DNA of 64,000 nt, from the NCBI RefSeq assembly GCF_019175385.1, contig NC_083345.1, forward strand, positions 125,057,657-125,121,656. The letters are read 5' to 3'. The stretch comes from Lycium barbarum (taxonomy: Eukaryota; Streptophyta; Magnoliopsida; Solanales; Solanaceae). The notes under the pieces are model-generated. The model made no database searches, was not told where the DNA came from, and was given only the letters and a program-made list of their open reading frames with translations. The translations under genes and the position numbers were made by a program. Of this stretch, positions 33,493 to 46,995 are shown piece after piece; positions within the stretch are counted from its first letter, which is position 1, and every line of letters begins with the position of its first letter.

Positions 33493-34369
33493 TATAAGTA
33501 AAATTACGAAATCCACATAAAAGTTATCAAGTCAATAATATGCGTATCATATACATCAAAAAATTTAAAAATCACAATTACTTGAACGGGTTGAACAAGA
33601 ATTAATAATGCAAGTAAAGAATATCCAAGAAATGTGAAACACAAACATCAGAACCTAAACAATGTCCGCGATACTTTGCTGTTTTTTTTTCCTCTTCTTA
33701 TAATACTGATGATGATTTTACTTCATGAGAAATTTAACAAATAAGGCGTTCAATTAACCTCTTGCTTCCATTATATTAGGTGAAGTATTTTGAGAAATAG
33801 ACTAATTAAAGTTTATTGGATATTGGATAGGCTAAGCTAAGTGTAGTCCCTTCTCTCTATGGTTTTGGTTGAACTTGTCCAGCCCAGGTGCTTATACGAT
33901 TATATATACTTCTATTAAGTTCGCACTTAATTTAATTAACTCATAAAGAAGTACTAGTAGTTATAATAATAACTCGCGACCACTGATTAAGACAATCCGT
34001 AAGCATTCTTAAAACTTCCATTTGATTTGTTCTTTTTCTAGGTTTATGATATGCATGTGTTCTATTATTTTTCTTTTTTTATGTTCTTTTTTTTTTTTTT
34101 GTTAAAATGTTATACTATGGGTTTTCAAGAAGATGATTGGTGGGTCTTCAATTTGTTTTTCCTCTGGAGTTTGTAGGCTCGTGAAAGGAACTATTGCAGG
34201 AACAATTTGCCCCCACTTGATGCCTTATGACATTGCACAATCCTTCGTGACTTTTTTCCTTTTGGTCCCATGCCTTTGATCCTTCAACTTCTTCTTTTAA
34301 AAGTATTTGAATTTTTTTTTAATTTTTTTGCTGGTGTCTGGTATCTGTATAGAGACCTAATGATTCAAA
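33493..34369. other. Intergenic, nothing recognised
   Basis: AT-rich sequence with T runs (about 34088-34100, 34312-34328). No gene or clear repeat. Confidence 0.45.
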
Positions 34370-34374
34370 TTCGT

Positions 34375-37300
34375 TGTTACACTCCATAATAATCCGTGCT
34401 ACTTGTATTAAAACAAGAAAGAATGAGTTAAGAAGGTTCAAAGAAAGTTAATCGAGTTAGTAAGGATATCATTATATATACATGGTTTCCTTAAGTATCC
34501 CAAGGCGACATGGTTACCTAATGGGTGTGGAATCACGCTATGAGTATGTATATGAAGTAATGCGAGTGACCTTTTAAAGTATTTGAGATTATTAGTAATG
34601 ATATAGAGGGTGGACAAAAGATATGAATATACTTTTGCGATTGGAGTTTCGTCAAAGCTTTGTGAGTTCTCTAGTTATGTTTAAGGTTATTGTGAGTCTC
34701 TGAACCCTTCGAGACGTGTATATAGATTTTTATTGATATATATAAGTGTGCATATGTATGTATAAGAGGTTACATGAGGTTGGAAGAGGATTAGAAGTTA
34801 AACGAAATGAATCGGAACAACTTCAATAAAATCTCGGACCCGATTTTAGCCTATATTGTAGGAGACATATCTCCTATTATATGAGGAGTTTTAAGGTGTT
34901 TCAAAAGCCTAAAATGAATTTCATCGAGTCTAGTTTTCAATGCAACAAACCGCTCGTCAAAATGATATCGGGATAAGGAGATATGGACGATGCAAGTTGG
35001 ATTATTAAGTGGGGATTAAGACTTAAATATTCACAAATTTTGCACTAGTGGCCGTGTGGGGTCCACTAGCACATAACAAAAATCAGATTTTTTGCCCATT
35101 CTTAGTTGGGGGAACGTTTAAGGCCTTCTTGGGCAGCACAATGGTCTCCTTGTTGACCAAAAGTTCAGCCAACTCATTTCCCAACTAGACAAAGTTGAAC
35201 AAGAGAGAGAAGTTGTTCCACCACCAAAAACGGCCAGATCTTCCATTTATTTTCCTCCATTAAACCCCTAAAGTGTTCTACACGTTCACCATTAAGTTTC
35301 AAGTGAAGAAGAAACCATAAACATGCCATTCAAGCTCCTATAGCTCATGGCCAGATTGGGTTCTCCATGTAGATTCAAAAAATATATTTTCTTCAAGTAT
35401 TTCAACCCTTATAAAGGTGCATAATAACGTGTAGTAGTTGTTGGAAAGAAACAAGGAGGTGTAGCATTTCACTAGGGGTATGATAGTTGTTGGAAAGAAA
35501 CAAGTGAAGAACAAGATTGTAAGGTAAGAATGATCATTTTTCTTGTGTTGTATGATAGTTTGAATGTACAATTCGTGTATGTTGGTATTGGGTTGTTTCT
35601 CTTGAATTTGAAATGAGCCGTGTGTTGTAGAGATAAATGAAATCATGCTTAATCTTCTTGTACATGTATTGGAAATGGATTGAATGTGTTGTAGTATGGA
35701 TAAATGGATGAAAATCATGAAGTTGTTGAAGTGGTGTTGTAGCCGTGTGACTGGACTGTTTTGGGGGGATTTAGGGACTGTTTTGTGTCACATTTTGATT
35801 GTTGTTGTTATGGACATTGTGGTGTATTGTATGCATGTTGAATATGTGAATTAAGGTGTTAAAGAAATGAATTATGTTGAAGCATACGAGCAGTCCAAAA
35901 CAGTGGACTGTTTTAGTGCTAGAGGTGAAATTGTATGTGTTGAGTGTTGATTCTTGTTATGAACGTTTAGTGGAAGTGAAGCATAATTATTCATGTTGAA
36001 ATTGAGATGAATTGTGGGCTGTTGTAAGAATGGAAATGATGCTAAAACAGTTCCAAGAATCATGAAAGTAATGTCATTAAACATGTTGTTGTCGTTGTAA
36101 GGTTTTAGTGTCGACAATGTAGCTATTTGCGTACGAATTTGGTGATATATTTATCGTGTGACTGCTGGTCGTATTTTACTAAAATTATATGAAATGAAGA
36201 CATGAAATAATGTGTAAGAATCATATGTGGTTTGCTTGGTATGTTCGTAAACGTTCGCAAGAATTCCGGGCACCTTTATGTTATTGGTTAGGGACTGTTT
36301 TGGGCGTGTTGTTGGTTAGGGACTGTTTTGGACGTGTCGTGGTTAGGAACTGTTTTGGACATGTTGTCTTCTTTAAATTGGAAAGACTAATGATAGTTAA
36401 GAATATATATTGTATTTACGTTGTTTGGGTTGTTGTAAAGTTGCTACACGAAAACGTTAAGCCTACGAATTATTAGGAGTAACTTGATAATGTAGTAGCC
36501 GTATGTGAATCGATATGGAATGTTGTATTTGGAATGTTATGTGGGCTGTCCGGATTGGTATTGAGCATATGATTATTGACGTTGGATCGGTTGTATGTAG
36601 TTGGTTTGAATGCGAACGAAACGTGGTCTAAATGTTTGAAAGGGATTGTTAACGTTAAAGTACGTATTGAATTCCCTCGTAGACTAATTGTAGCTCTTGA
36701 TATCTTGATATAGGATAAGTGTTTTTGGGCAGCAAGTACAAGTTATAATACGACTAAACGCTAAAGGTATGTAAAGCGCAACTCTTCTTTCTTTTGGCAT
36801 GCCTTAGTTTTCAATAGGCTATATCACAAGTCTCGAGGAAATTCCAAATTCGAAATCCGAGTACGTTATGATCCTTATATATATTTCTTGGCATTCTTAT
36901 GTATGTTGTGATGAAGTATGAACCATTATGTCTTCGAAAGCATTGATTTCCAAACTTTGTACAAAAAAAAAAGTTGTTTTAAAGAATTCTGTAACTATGA
37001 AATGTCATATCTTTTGCATAAAGGCTCGGATTGCTCCAATATTTTTATAGGAGTTTGCATGATGTATAATGAGTATGTTTTCTATAGGCGGGCCCGACTC
37101 GGGTCAATACCCGTCCATGGGTCCCTCGACTTTCCTTCATGTAATTCAGACGACTTTTGAAAGAATTTGGTATGATTATCATTTCGAATTTCAAGTATGG
37201 TCACTTACTTATAATTGAGTCTTATAAATTATTTTGGAATATGGAAATGATCCCAAGAAGACTATTATCACATAATCTATTTTTGTTATCCGAAATATGC

Positions 37301-38434
37301 GCACCGTGACTATCGTGCGGTTTCATTAATACGGTTGTTGTTCGGAATACTCCATCGAGTCCTTGTAAAATGTATTATGTCTCATATTGCATTAGTTTCT
37401 CACTACTCCACTCGTGGATGTCTCAATGTTTCCTTCACTGAGCCCGGGCCAGGATATGTTCTCAAGCGTATTCCTCTGCATTGTTCACCGTGCCTCGATG
37501 TGAGGGGGCAGGTACATATGTACATGGGTTGTGGAGTATGTTGTGCCATGTACACACATTATGATATGATATGATATGTTATGGCCATCTGCTATGATAT
37601 GTTATGTTACGGGGTTATTCCCCTTTTCTGATCCTTATATGTTGTGGCACCAGTGTCGGGGGGGTGACCACATTCTGTTTACCGAGTCCCTTGGTAGGGA
37701 CCGGACATGATATGACCTATGATTCTGCACTCACATTTATGTTTCGGAAATATGCGTTTGATATTCTGGATTATGCATCCCTTTTTCTGTTTGTTCTGTT
37801 TCCGGTTATGATCTTTGTTCTGTACTTCAGGCTTTACATATTCAGTACATATTTCGTACTGACCCCCCTTTCTTCGGGGGCTGCGTTTTCATGCCACGCA
37901 GGTACTGACGACAGATTTGTTGACCCGCCTGCCTAGGACTTTATTCTTCTATTTTGGGAGCGCTCTTTTGTCCAGAGCACATATTTTGGTACAGTTTTTC
38001 TGCTATTGTATATATGTACGATAGTCAGGGGTACGACGGGGCCCTGTCCCGTCATATGAATCTGTCGGTCTGTTTAGAGGTCTGTGGACATGTTTGTGGG
38101 TTGGGGGTCTTCCTGTATGAATGCGTGTATATGTTGTGTTTGGGCGATCCCATTCGCCGCGGCGGCCGGTCCGCATATGTTTAAATGTTGCTTTGTCGGC
38201 CCTGTGTGGCCTTTGTTGGTATTTTCTGTGCGCAGGGTTATATTGGATAGTCCGTAAAACAAAGGAAACTCTGCCGAAATTTTTTTCTGGAAATTATCTA
38301 AATTTGAAATATAGCCTTGTCGGCTTCTGCTATATACTTGGGTGCATTTAATAAAATTTGAGATAGCATTTAATGGATGTGTTTGGGTGCCCATATCGGG
38401 CACTAATCACGGCCTACGGGGTTGGGTCGTGACA
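34375..38434 (+). mobile_element. Ty3/gypsy solo LTR (4,060 bp) with perfect TSD
   Basis: Starts TGTTACACTCC and ends GGGTCGTGACA. It is flanked by TTCGT at 34370-34374 and 38435-38439, a perfect 5-bp target duplication. No gag-pol lies inside. Its 3' part holds the block CGTACTGACCCCCC...GGGGGCTGCGTTTTCATGCC shared with the solo LTR at 5376-8498, a small hairpin, and a TATGATATG-rich segment (about 37560-37610), as in that LTR. Internal open frames are not genes. Confidence 0.92.
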
Positions 38435-38439
38435 TTCGT

Positions 38440-39224
38440 GCCCGGAAGTTGGTTTCACTTTGGAAGGTAAAACCCTCCCTAGCAAAGGTGACTTCGATCT
38501 ATTCTCAGGTAGAATCCAATATGTGGTTCTTTTGGTATATTTAATTTATTTAGGTGTTGTTAGTTAATAATAAAAATAAAATATTATTTTAAAAGAAGTT
38601 CTTTGTTCAAGTTAGGTGATTGTTTTGAATAGTCACAATGACCTAGGTGCCCGGTCACTAATTACTTGTTGAGGTCTAGCCAATTGCACGTATTGTTTGC
38701 TTTGTCCTAACAAATCTCACAGATTTGTTCCTAGGCTACGCCATTATCGAGTTTAAAAGTGTGTATATCAAGTGTACTTCTGCTCTCTGTTATATAGCAC
38801 TTCATTCTTCTTCTCTCCCTTTTTGATGTGAAACTTGCTTAAGGTGTCATGTGCACCCCTTCTTCAGAAGCTTGCCGGCCTAAAAACATGTCAGTCCTTC
38901 TCTTTGACGACCCTCATCAACCCGCACTCCATCATAGGACGGGCGGAGTGATAGTATTAGTTACGAGTTCAGATGAACCCAATAACTTTTGTTTAGACTT
39001 TGTATTTGTACTAGGAGATCCATTAAATATGTATAAATATTTACCCAGTAACTATGACATCTAGAAATTTGGTGCCAAATTCAGAACCAATAAACTCTAA
39101 ATTCTGGTTCCGCCTCAGATTCATAAGCATCACATTCCTCTACGGGAGATAACCATTTATATAAACCAGATTTCTTCTCTTTTCCTTTTATTTATGAAAA
39201 TAAACTAGAATTGTAGTCAATTTA
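38440..39224. other. Intergenic with a dispersed-repeat fragment
   Basis: About 38930-39118 resembles, on the minus strand, a dispersed repeat starting GAGGCGGAACCAGAATTTAG. A possible relative (GGGGCGGAGCCAGGTGCGG) lies at 45330. No gene seen. Confidence 0.45.
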
Positions 39225-39524
39225 CACTACAAGAAAGTATAGAAATTGCAACAAACTTTTTTATATTTGGTAACAACTTAATTTTATTGTTGGCAAATGA
39301 TTTTTTTGTTGCCAAAGAATTTAATTTTGTTGTCATAGTATTGATTATTGTTGCAAAAAGTATTTTTGGCAACAAAAAAAAAAGTTGTTGCAATAACAGC
39401 CGTTGGGAATAGTTCATGCAACAATTTTTCTTTTTTTTGATTGCCAAAAATATTTTTTACAACAATAATCAATGTATGACAATAAAACAAAAAATTATTG
39501 TCAAATATAATTTTTCTTATAGTG
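39225..39524. mobile_element. 300-bp CACTA (CMC) mini-element
   Basis: Starts CACTACAAGAAA and ends TTTCTTATAGTG, the terminal repeats that name the superfamily. It is flanked by TTA at 39222-39224 and 39525-39527, the expected 3-bp target duplication. The body is built of GTTGCAA/TTGGCAACAA-like subterminal repeats. No coding capacity; it would depend on an autonomous CACTA transposase elsewhere. Confidence 0.93.
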
Positions 39525-39529
39525 TTACA

Positions 39530-41190
39530 ATGTTCTAGCTAGGCTTGTGGTCAATTTACAATCAATGTTACTTGATAGATTGATAATACTAGTTTTGAAA
39601 ATACATATTTGGGCTAGTGGCTTTCAGTTGAGTCCTTTTCTTATGTTCCTTCATTCGTACCTAACAAGTCAAAATCACTTGATTATTTGTGTTGAGCATT
39701 TGCAAATGTGAAGTTGCCTTAGTTGTTGTCAAGAGCACTATAGTACCTTTAATTATAAAGAAAGCTAAAGATAGCACATGAATTTTTATGAAAGAGTACA
39801 TTAGACACATCACCATGTCCACAGGACTATGTATCAATGGCCCCAAAAGAAAGCGACATCTATTTTGTGTACGAATTTTTGTTCACAAATATAGTGTTTC
39901 ATAAACTTTGCATATATTATCGGACGTCTTCTAAACTTTGCAATAGCTTAATAAGTAAGTAATAGAGTAAATCCTCTTGAATTAGTAGGTCACTTCCTTG
40001 GAAATATGAATCTACTTTCATATTTTGTAAATATTAGTATAATTTTTTTTGTTTCTCATCCTGTGTTCGGTATTCACATCGGAGTCCCGATTAATCTAAA
40101 TTTGATATGCATAAGGTCATTAAAGGGGCCGGAAACTATCCCTACCTGGATTTTTCATTCTCCATGCTCGAATGCGAGACCTTTAATTAAGAGTGAAGGG
40201 ATCATCATATCATAACCCTCGGCTGTTGTTGTTTTCATATTTAAAAACACGATAGAAAAATAATAAATAACTCGTGGAGTAACATTAAATGAAACCCAAC
40301 AAAAAAAAAAATTGGTTAAACCAAAATGGCTTTTAAGCAAAAAAAAATGGGGTTGAGCAACTAACTTCTTAATTTTTGCTTATTTTAAGCACTTTTTAAC
40401 TTAGTTTAAGCTGTTTTCTATTTTACCAAATATCCAAATAAGTTAAAAATGGCTTATAAGCTGATTTGACCAACTTATAAGCCTATCCAAACGACTCATA
40501 ATTTACTATTATAGCGAGTGAAATACACCCATCCAAATCCGTCCTTTTTGAAACTAAAAAATAGCATAATTTGTTGCTTAGGATCTGATAGAACCTAAAA
40601 TAAGAAGGTAGATAAAAAAAATAAAGAGTTTTCTTTCCTTTCTTTTTTGTCCAAAATTGACAGTTCAAAAGTGTAAAAAGGTGAGAAGCCCAAAATCATA
40701 CGAAAGGGACATCATCGTATACAGACACCCACTTGATACTCTCACATCCTTATCACTAACCCTCTCCCCCCCCCCCCCCCCCCCCGAAAAACCTTAATAA
40801 CCCCATACAAATCCTCCTCCATAGAAAAACATTGGTTTATTTCAAGGGGCGAATTTAGATTTATCTTAAATCTTGCATTAATGGTAAAAAGTTCACTAAA
40901 CATTAGTATAATTTTTAGATTTAGAATAGAATATTAGCATATAAAGTTGTTATTGTAGAATTCAAAATTCATAAATAAATTTTATATTTGTCCTTGCCTA
41001 ATCCGGTCATTTTATCTACAGAAAAGGGTTAAATAGGTCATTAAATACCCTTCTATCCTTATTCAACATCAAATCTAAGAAAACTGTCACTATTAAAATA
41101 AGAATATAAGAAAACTGTCAATATTTATGCAGACTTTATTGTCTATCTTTATGGAGTAGAGGTTGCTTTTGATAGAGCTCCGCTAGAAAG
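39530..41190. other. Intergenic; MITE remnant and poly-C tract
   Basis: About 40300-40500 looks like a MITE remnant (GGCTTTTAAGC... to CTTATAAGCCTATCCAAACGA). A run of about 20 C lies at about 40766-40785. No gene seen. Confidence 0.5.
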
Positions 41191-41197
41191 AAACCAC

Positions 41198-41205
41198 TAT
41201 ATAAT
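41198..41205 (+). promoter_or_regulatory. Putative TATA box of the RING-H2 gene
   Basis: TATATAAT about 145 bp before the start codon, followed by a CT/CA-rich stretch (CACACACACACTACACACAC region) that would be the 5' UTR. Position is right for a plant core promoter; not tested. Confidence 0.5.
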
Positions 41206-41349
41206 CCCCCACTTACCCCATTTTCCCATTAAAGAATAATCTCAGAACTCAGTTCATCACTAAATTCCTCCATTTATTTTTTCACACACACACTACACAC
41301 ACTATTACTCACAAAAACACCTTCCCTTTCCAAAAATAGAAATAATATA

Positions 41350-41844
41350 ATGGGTTTTCCATTAGGCTACACTGACTTTCATTTCCCCAAACAACTCCTT
41401 CACCTCCTTTCACTTCTTGGTTTCATCAGAAAACTCATTTGCACATTATTCACCTTCATGGGCCTCGGTGATTTCTTCGAACCCGAATTGCCCGACCCGA
41501 CCCGACCCGAATTTCCTAACCCGACGTGGATGTGCTCCGTATCGGCGGAGCTGATCCGGGAGATATTGCCAGTTGTGAAGTACTCTGAGATACCCGACCC
41601 GACCCGACCCGAATCATGCGCGGTGTGTCTTCATGAGTTTGGTTCGGATGACGAGATTAGGAGGCTGGTGAATTGCTGCCACGTGTTCCATAGAAGCTGT
41701 GTGGACCGTTGGATGGATCATGATTATCGGATGACGTGTCCGCTTTGTAGGAGGGAATTTATACCGGAGGGTATGATGGGGATTTTTAATGAGAAGTTAT
41801 GGTTGGCTTCTGGAATTAATTCTGGTTTTTATGAAGAATACTAG
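41350..41844 (+). CDS. RING-H2 finger E3 ubiquitin ligase, BRH1-like
   Basis: A single-exon 164-residue protein. The N-terminus MGFPLGYTDF and the hydrophobic stretch at about 11-40 (likely membrane anchor), the SAELIREILPVVKY block, and the C-terminal FNEKLWLASG match the brassinosteroid-responsive RING-H2 protein BRH1 of Arabidopsis and its relatives, which are about the same length. The RING-H2 ligands are visible: Cys90, Cys93, Cys109, His111, His114, Cys117, Cys130 and Cys133, plus the Trp121 expected for E2 contact. It should transfer ubiquitin from an E2 to substrates at a membrane; in Arabidopsis, BRH1 expression is lowered by brassinosteroid and raised by chitin. Two copies of DPTRPE (50-54 area and 83-88) come from CCCGACCCGA repeats in the DNA. 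The frame is intact and the start has no in-frame rival. The C-terminus is shorter than in some homologues. Confidence 0.93.
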   Translation: MGFPLGYTDFHFPKQLLHLLSLLGFIRKLICTLFTFMGLGDFFEPELPDPTRPEFPNPTWMCSVSAELIREILPVVKYSEIPDPTRPESCAVCLHEFGSDDEIRRLVNCCHVFHRSCVDRWMDHDYRMTCPLCRREFIPEGMMGIFNEKLWLASGINSGFYEEY

Positions 41845-44800
41845 TCACAAAAAAAAAAGGATTTTTTTTTTTAATTTAAATTTGTGTCGGGTAATTTTAG
41901 GTTAGAGTTCGGGCTAAAAGGGAGTGGATATTTAGGGTTTAAATCATTCTTTTTTGGTGAATTACTTACACACAAAAAAATTCCTTCTCATCATCTTTTC
42001 CTCTTGAGTTGTTTCTGGACAATTAGTTTTGTGAAACTCCAAACTTTCAGTCACTAGTGCAAGTGTTTGGAAGTGTTGTGGAACCTTGGGAGCGATCGGA
42101 CTAAACGATTTGTACCACAATCGGTCCGAAATCGCTTTCAAGACTGTGATTTGTCACGATGCTGAGTTGATTTTATCCTTTTGTTCATTATTCTGAGTGA
42201 TATTGTTAATATTCCCAACAGAATTTGCATTGGAGCCTAGGTCTTAGGTTTTTATATTTAGCAACCTAGGATGCCTCAAACAAAAAGAAGAAAAAAGACT
42301 ATATATCCTAGTTCAATTTTATCTGAAAGCACAATAATTGATCCATCCATGTGTTGAAATAGTTGAAGACTTTTGTCAGTCCTAGGTTACTTTGGTTGTA
42401 TTAGTAGATTTTTGTGACATGAATTTTTTTTTATTAATTTGAATTCGTGTTGTGTAAAATTTATTGAAAGATAAATTATTCGTCAATCCTTTTTGTTCAC
42501 ACGAAACTCGAAACATTTGATTAAAAGGTGAAGAAATACACTCTACTGATCAGCTTTGTTCCCTTTCTTGTTTAGTTCCTTCCATGAACTTGGTGTGGTT
42601 GATTGTTAGTAACTTATATATCATTTTCTCTCATGTAATAATATATGTAGTGTTCGAATCAGCTTACATGTACTTTGTCTGTACTACTGCACACAACATT
42701 TTTTGGTTAACTCTATTGGCAAATGAAGTGTTCTCGTAGAAATTTATTACAAGTAGCTTTTAGTTGTTAATTTAATGGCTCCTAAACTTTAAATGCTTTT
42801 GTGTAGTAATAGTAGTTGAAAAATTATTTTCGCAAAATAAGTATATTTGATATTTTAGGACAAAGATTAACTAAAAGTCACATTTACCAAATTAAAATTA
42901 GTAATAATTACCTTCTCTTTTTTTTTTTCTCGTAATTTGACGAGGTTGCTAAGGTGAAAGTTACTACTAAAAATAGAAATGGTTGCTAAGACTTGTAGCT
43001 TGATTTTGTTCTTAGTTATTCAATTGTTTGAATGGAATGTATTTTGATTATCGTATTTTTTTTACTGAATATCTTTCTTTGTTATCTCTGGTGGGAAAGA
43101 TTCGACATTCAGGCGAGTCACCTGGTAGTGTGATACGTAGTGGGTTTAGTATGCCTCACCCAAACAAATGGCTCCGAGATAAATAAAAAGGCGTATCACG
43201 CATAACATGTGTCTTCTGGATACCTTTTTATCACTTAGTTATGAGTAATTAATGTGTATTTTCACATCATTTATCACTTAAATTATGATAAAGTATATTA
43301 GTTTGGTGTAAACAGTTCGATGTATTATATTGTTGTTGATGAATAAAGTTAAGCTCATTAGTTCAAGTAACTATCCATGTGAACTTTTTAAAAAAAAAAA
43401 TCTGCTGAACTTACTTAAGCCAGGTAATTAACTCCTCCTTTACAATTTTGTTAGTCTTTAGTACTGAATCATGAATATTTTTCTGAATCAAAAGCAAACC
43501 ACTTTGCCATAATTCAAATGATTAATAAATATATTAAAAAATCCAGACGTCCTAGTGAAAAATAGAAAGGCTTCCATGATGATCAAGATCTGATTTTTAG
43601 GTGGTTAATTAATTAGTTCTAAACATTTGGATCATCATCATAATAAAAATATTACAAGCTGCCTGCCATGTAAGGCTTAAGTGTAGGATTACAAGGCATG
43701 TCAGAAATTGTCTTTGTAGATAAGCATGAGTTTAAGGAAAGATTAGTTTACCACGTTATTAATAATGAGTCATTTTAAACAATAATTTGCAATCTAAAGG
43801 TTTCTTTTAATCTAATCAAGATTAATTAGACATGTAAGTACTGCACATTAATCAGCTGTCTATCTTTTAGTTAAAAAAAAAAAGTAGCGGAAACTTTTTT
43901 TCCCACTTTTATTAAGTACTAGGAAACTTGCCCGCGCTTTGCACAGGCATGAATAACCTCATTGGACTTGCAACTATTCCATTTTCAATATTTGAATATT
44001 AAATATAACAAAGACAGATTCTTGTAGAAGTAGAAATGTTTAAAATATTCTAACTAAAACTTAATATTGAAAATAACAAAAGGCTAAATCTCGTAAAAAA
44101 TAAAAAAAATGTTGAGAATAATCCAACTTCAAATTAAAAGATCTTGCATAGTCACATACTTAAGCACCTCTAATGAAATATAAAATATTAGTCTTTGAGT
44201 AAAAAAAATTAAAATTAATCTTCTATTTATTCTACATATACATCAAATCCAAAAATAATTTTATACGGAATATTATTATCAAAAATTTATAAATCTAGAT
44301 TAAAGCATTACTTCTGTAATTATACAATGGTGGATTTCTATAGGAGCAAATACGTGACGATCGTCTTACCTATCTAACTAAAATTATTCACAAGAATCAA
44401 TCATCTCACTTGTATTGTGCTCAACAAACTTCTTAAGGTCATCGAGAAGATAGTGTCAAGTTTTGTTTCAGAATTATAGTAATGAAGTTGTGCATTGAGA
44501 TATATGAGATTTTAAGTTTACTAACAAACATATTGTTCAAGTGAAGCTTAAATAAAAAAAAAAGAGTTGCTAAAATTGATAGAGAAAACATTTTCTTGAT
44601 ACAGAGCTTCTTACTATTTTCTTTATTATTTTCTTGTTCAGCAGAGAAAACAAATATAAAAAGAAATACATTGAAAAATAAGGAAAAAAGCATGTTAATA
44701 GAACGTAAACCACAACCAATATTCTGTTTTTCCTTTATTCTTTCTTACCCTACTTTTATTTCTTCCCCGTGTCGTTTCTCTTTAGCAAAATTTCGACTTT

Positions 44801-46995
44801 AAAAGAATCTCTCTACTTTACCTCGCTCTTCTTTGCACACCAGTCAAATCCCAGTTTTTCTCCTCTAATTTCTTTTGCAAAATGCTTATGCTTTTGCAAA
44901 ATCAAGAAATAAAAAATATTTTTTTTATTTGATTAGTTCCTTTTATCATTCTTATAAATAATAATAAAATTGAAGAGGAAGAATAATATTGGAGTAACAC
45001 CGTACATGCACACCAGAAGATATTAGAAAAAAGCAGAATCATGCCCAAACAAAAGAAGCTATAGTACTGTTAAAAATTAATAATTAGGTCCAGAAAGAGC
45101 AAAAAAATCTATATTATATTGTTCTTCTATTTCTCATTTGATTGTGTCCTGCCATCTTTTTTGTGACAACCGCTTGGGTTGTGCCGCACATCGAGGGCAT
45201 ATTGGGATTGTTTATAATTCCGGCCTGCTTCCTAGTCATCAATTAAATAATAACTGAGGGAAATTTTATGATACCTTTTAGCAGCAATTCATGCAAAGTA
45301 TCACATAAATTGATATGGAGGGAGTGAGGGGCGGAGCCAGGTGCGGCTAAGGGGTTTCATCCGATTACACTGTTATATTAAAATTATTCTTTATGTATAT
45401 ATAGTAAATGTTGAATTCCTTTGACTTCTTCGTGTATATACTTCTTCATATTTTGAATCACTCAGTAAAAATTCTGATTCCACTACTGAGGGAGTAATAA
45501 GCATACTTCAGTGGCAGCAAACATAATGCCGTAAATGCTTATTTGGAAGGGGCAATAATTTAAATAGGCCTTTCACTTTCAGTAAGTACCTTCCTAGATG
45601 TTCGATTGTGTTTTGCCCCACAAGTGATCTGATAGGAATATCCTCTACATGTGAAAATGCCATCTAAATGCTATTGCCTACCAAAAATGTGAAATCACAA
45701 ATGGAAGAAGTCTCTTCAATAATGGCCGTGAAAATGGATGCGTACGAAAGTATGACAGTAATGATGTTGAAAGGAAGGAACTTGGGTATAGGTATTTGTG
45801 AGGATTACATCGGTGACAATTGAGATAGAAAAAGCAAAAATTTGACACTTGGAAACGGATACAACTGTTCCGAACGGATGCATCAGTTCATTTTTTGCTA
45901 ATTAATTAATACATATAGAATAGAGAATAAAGGCAAAAATTTGAGAATAAAGATGAATAGAGATTCTAGTTTAGGAGTGTGGCACGTCACCTGGCATATG
46001 TCCTGCAATTATATATATATATATATATATTTGATTTTTTTAGACTAATATTACCTATAAAGAATCTTATTTTATTAAATTAATTAATACACTCTTTCTT
46101 TTTCGTAATTTTACACATGAAAATGCTTTTTAAAAATATTTGCCAAATACAAGCTACTTATAACAAAAATACTTCTCAAATAATCCTCGATTTAAAAAAA
46201 AAAAACGGGTCCGAGAAAATCTTTTCACGCATCCATACTACCTTTTGGGAGGCCTAGGCATTCCATGATGGAGCTCGAGTGGAAAGTACTAATTTATTTC
46301 TCGGTCGGGGGAAAAGTCCTCCATTCTTGGTTCGAGAATTGTTTTTGCTCCAACCCGCAGGGAACAATTTTGCAACGTCAGTCGGTTCGGACCTCCACTT
46401 AGTTTCACATGTCTCGGCTATTCATGGAGTGTAAGATGCTCAATTATCTAAAGCAAAATTTCTAAAAAATTGATCCATGCATAAAATCAAGAAAAATAAA
46501 TACAGTTATTTGAGTAAGCCCACCCGAAATGAGTGCCCTCCTTTTCCGATACAAATTAAATTGCTATTCTCTCAAAGAATTTTTCATAGAAGTATTTTTA
46601 TTATGAAGTATAGTTACTTAAACTAAGTTGATTTGACATAATGGCTAAACAGGCGCTAAGCAATATATAATTGGAAGAAATCTTATTAATTCAACTTGAA
46701 ATCTTTACTGATCTCAAGATCACTTTGACCTTTAAGCCTAAGATTTTTTTTGAGTTAATTAATTACTTTTTTTAAGGGTGAGAAACTTGTTAGATCTTAC
46801 CTTGTTACCTACCTCTCCTTTCAATTATTTTTTGTAATGCATGCGTGAAGAATATTCTTTTTTATCAACTTTTACCTACTTATGGAAATTATTAAAATTA
46901 TGTATGCACGTTACATATCAAAGAATTCCTTTATCTCCATGTACGCTTTCTTCTCTTTTCCTTTATCTTTTGTCTTGTCACTAGATTTAATGTCC
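41845..46995. other. Long gene-free stretch downstream of the RING-H2 gene
   Basis: 5.1 kb without a supportable gene. The first few hundred bases will hold the RING gene 3' UTR. About 43915-43960 reads ACTTGCCCGCGCTTTGCACAGGC, a GC-rich motif found at the ends of some plant repeats. About 45295-45330 is the right end of a Stowaway-like element (CACATAAATTGATATGGAGGGAG), followed by a dispersed repeat beginning GGGGCGGAGCCAGG. (AT)n lies at about 46009-46030. A GC-richer patch at about 46230-46430 has no homology I can name. Confidence 0.45.

Noticed and set aside
35338..38403. Multiple 70-126-codon frames
   Set aside because: All are inside the 4.06-kb solo LTR and are mutually overlapping on both strands.
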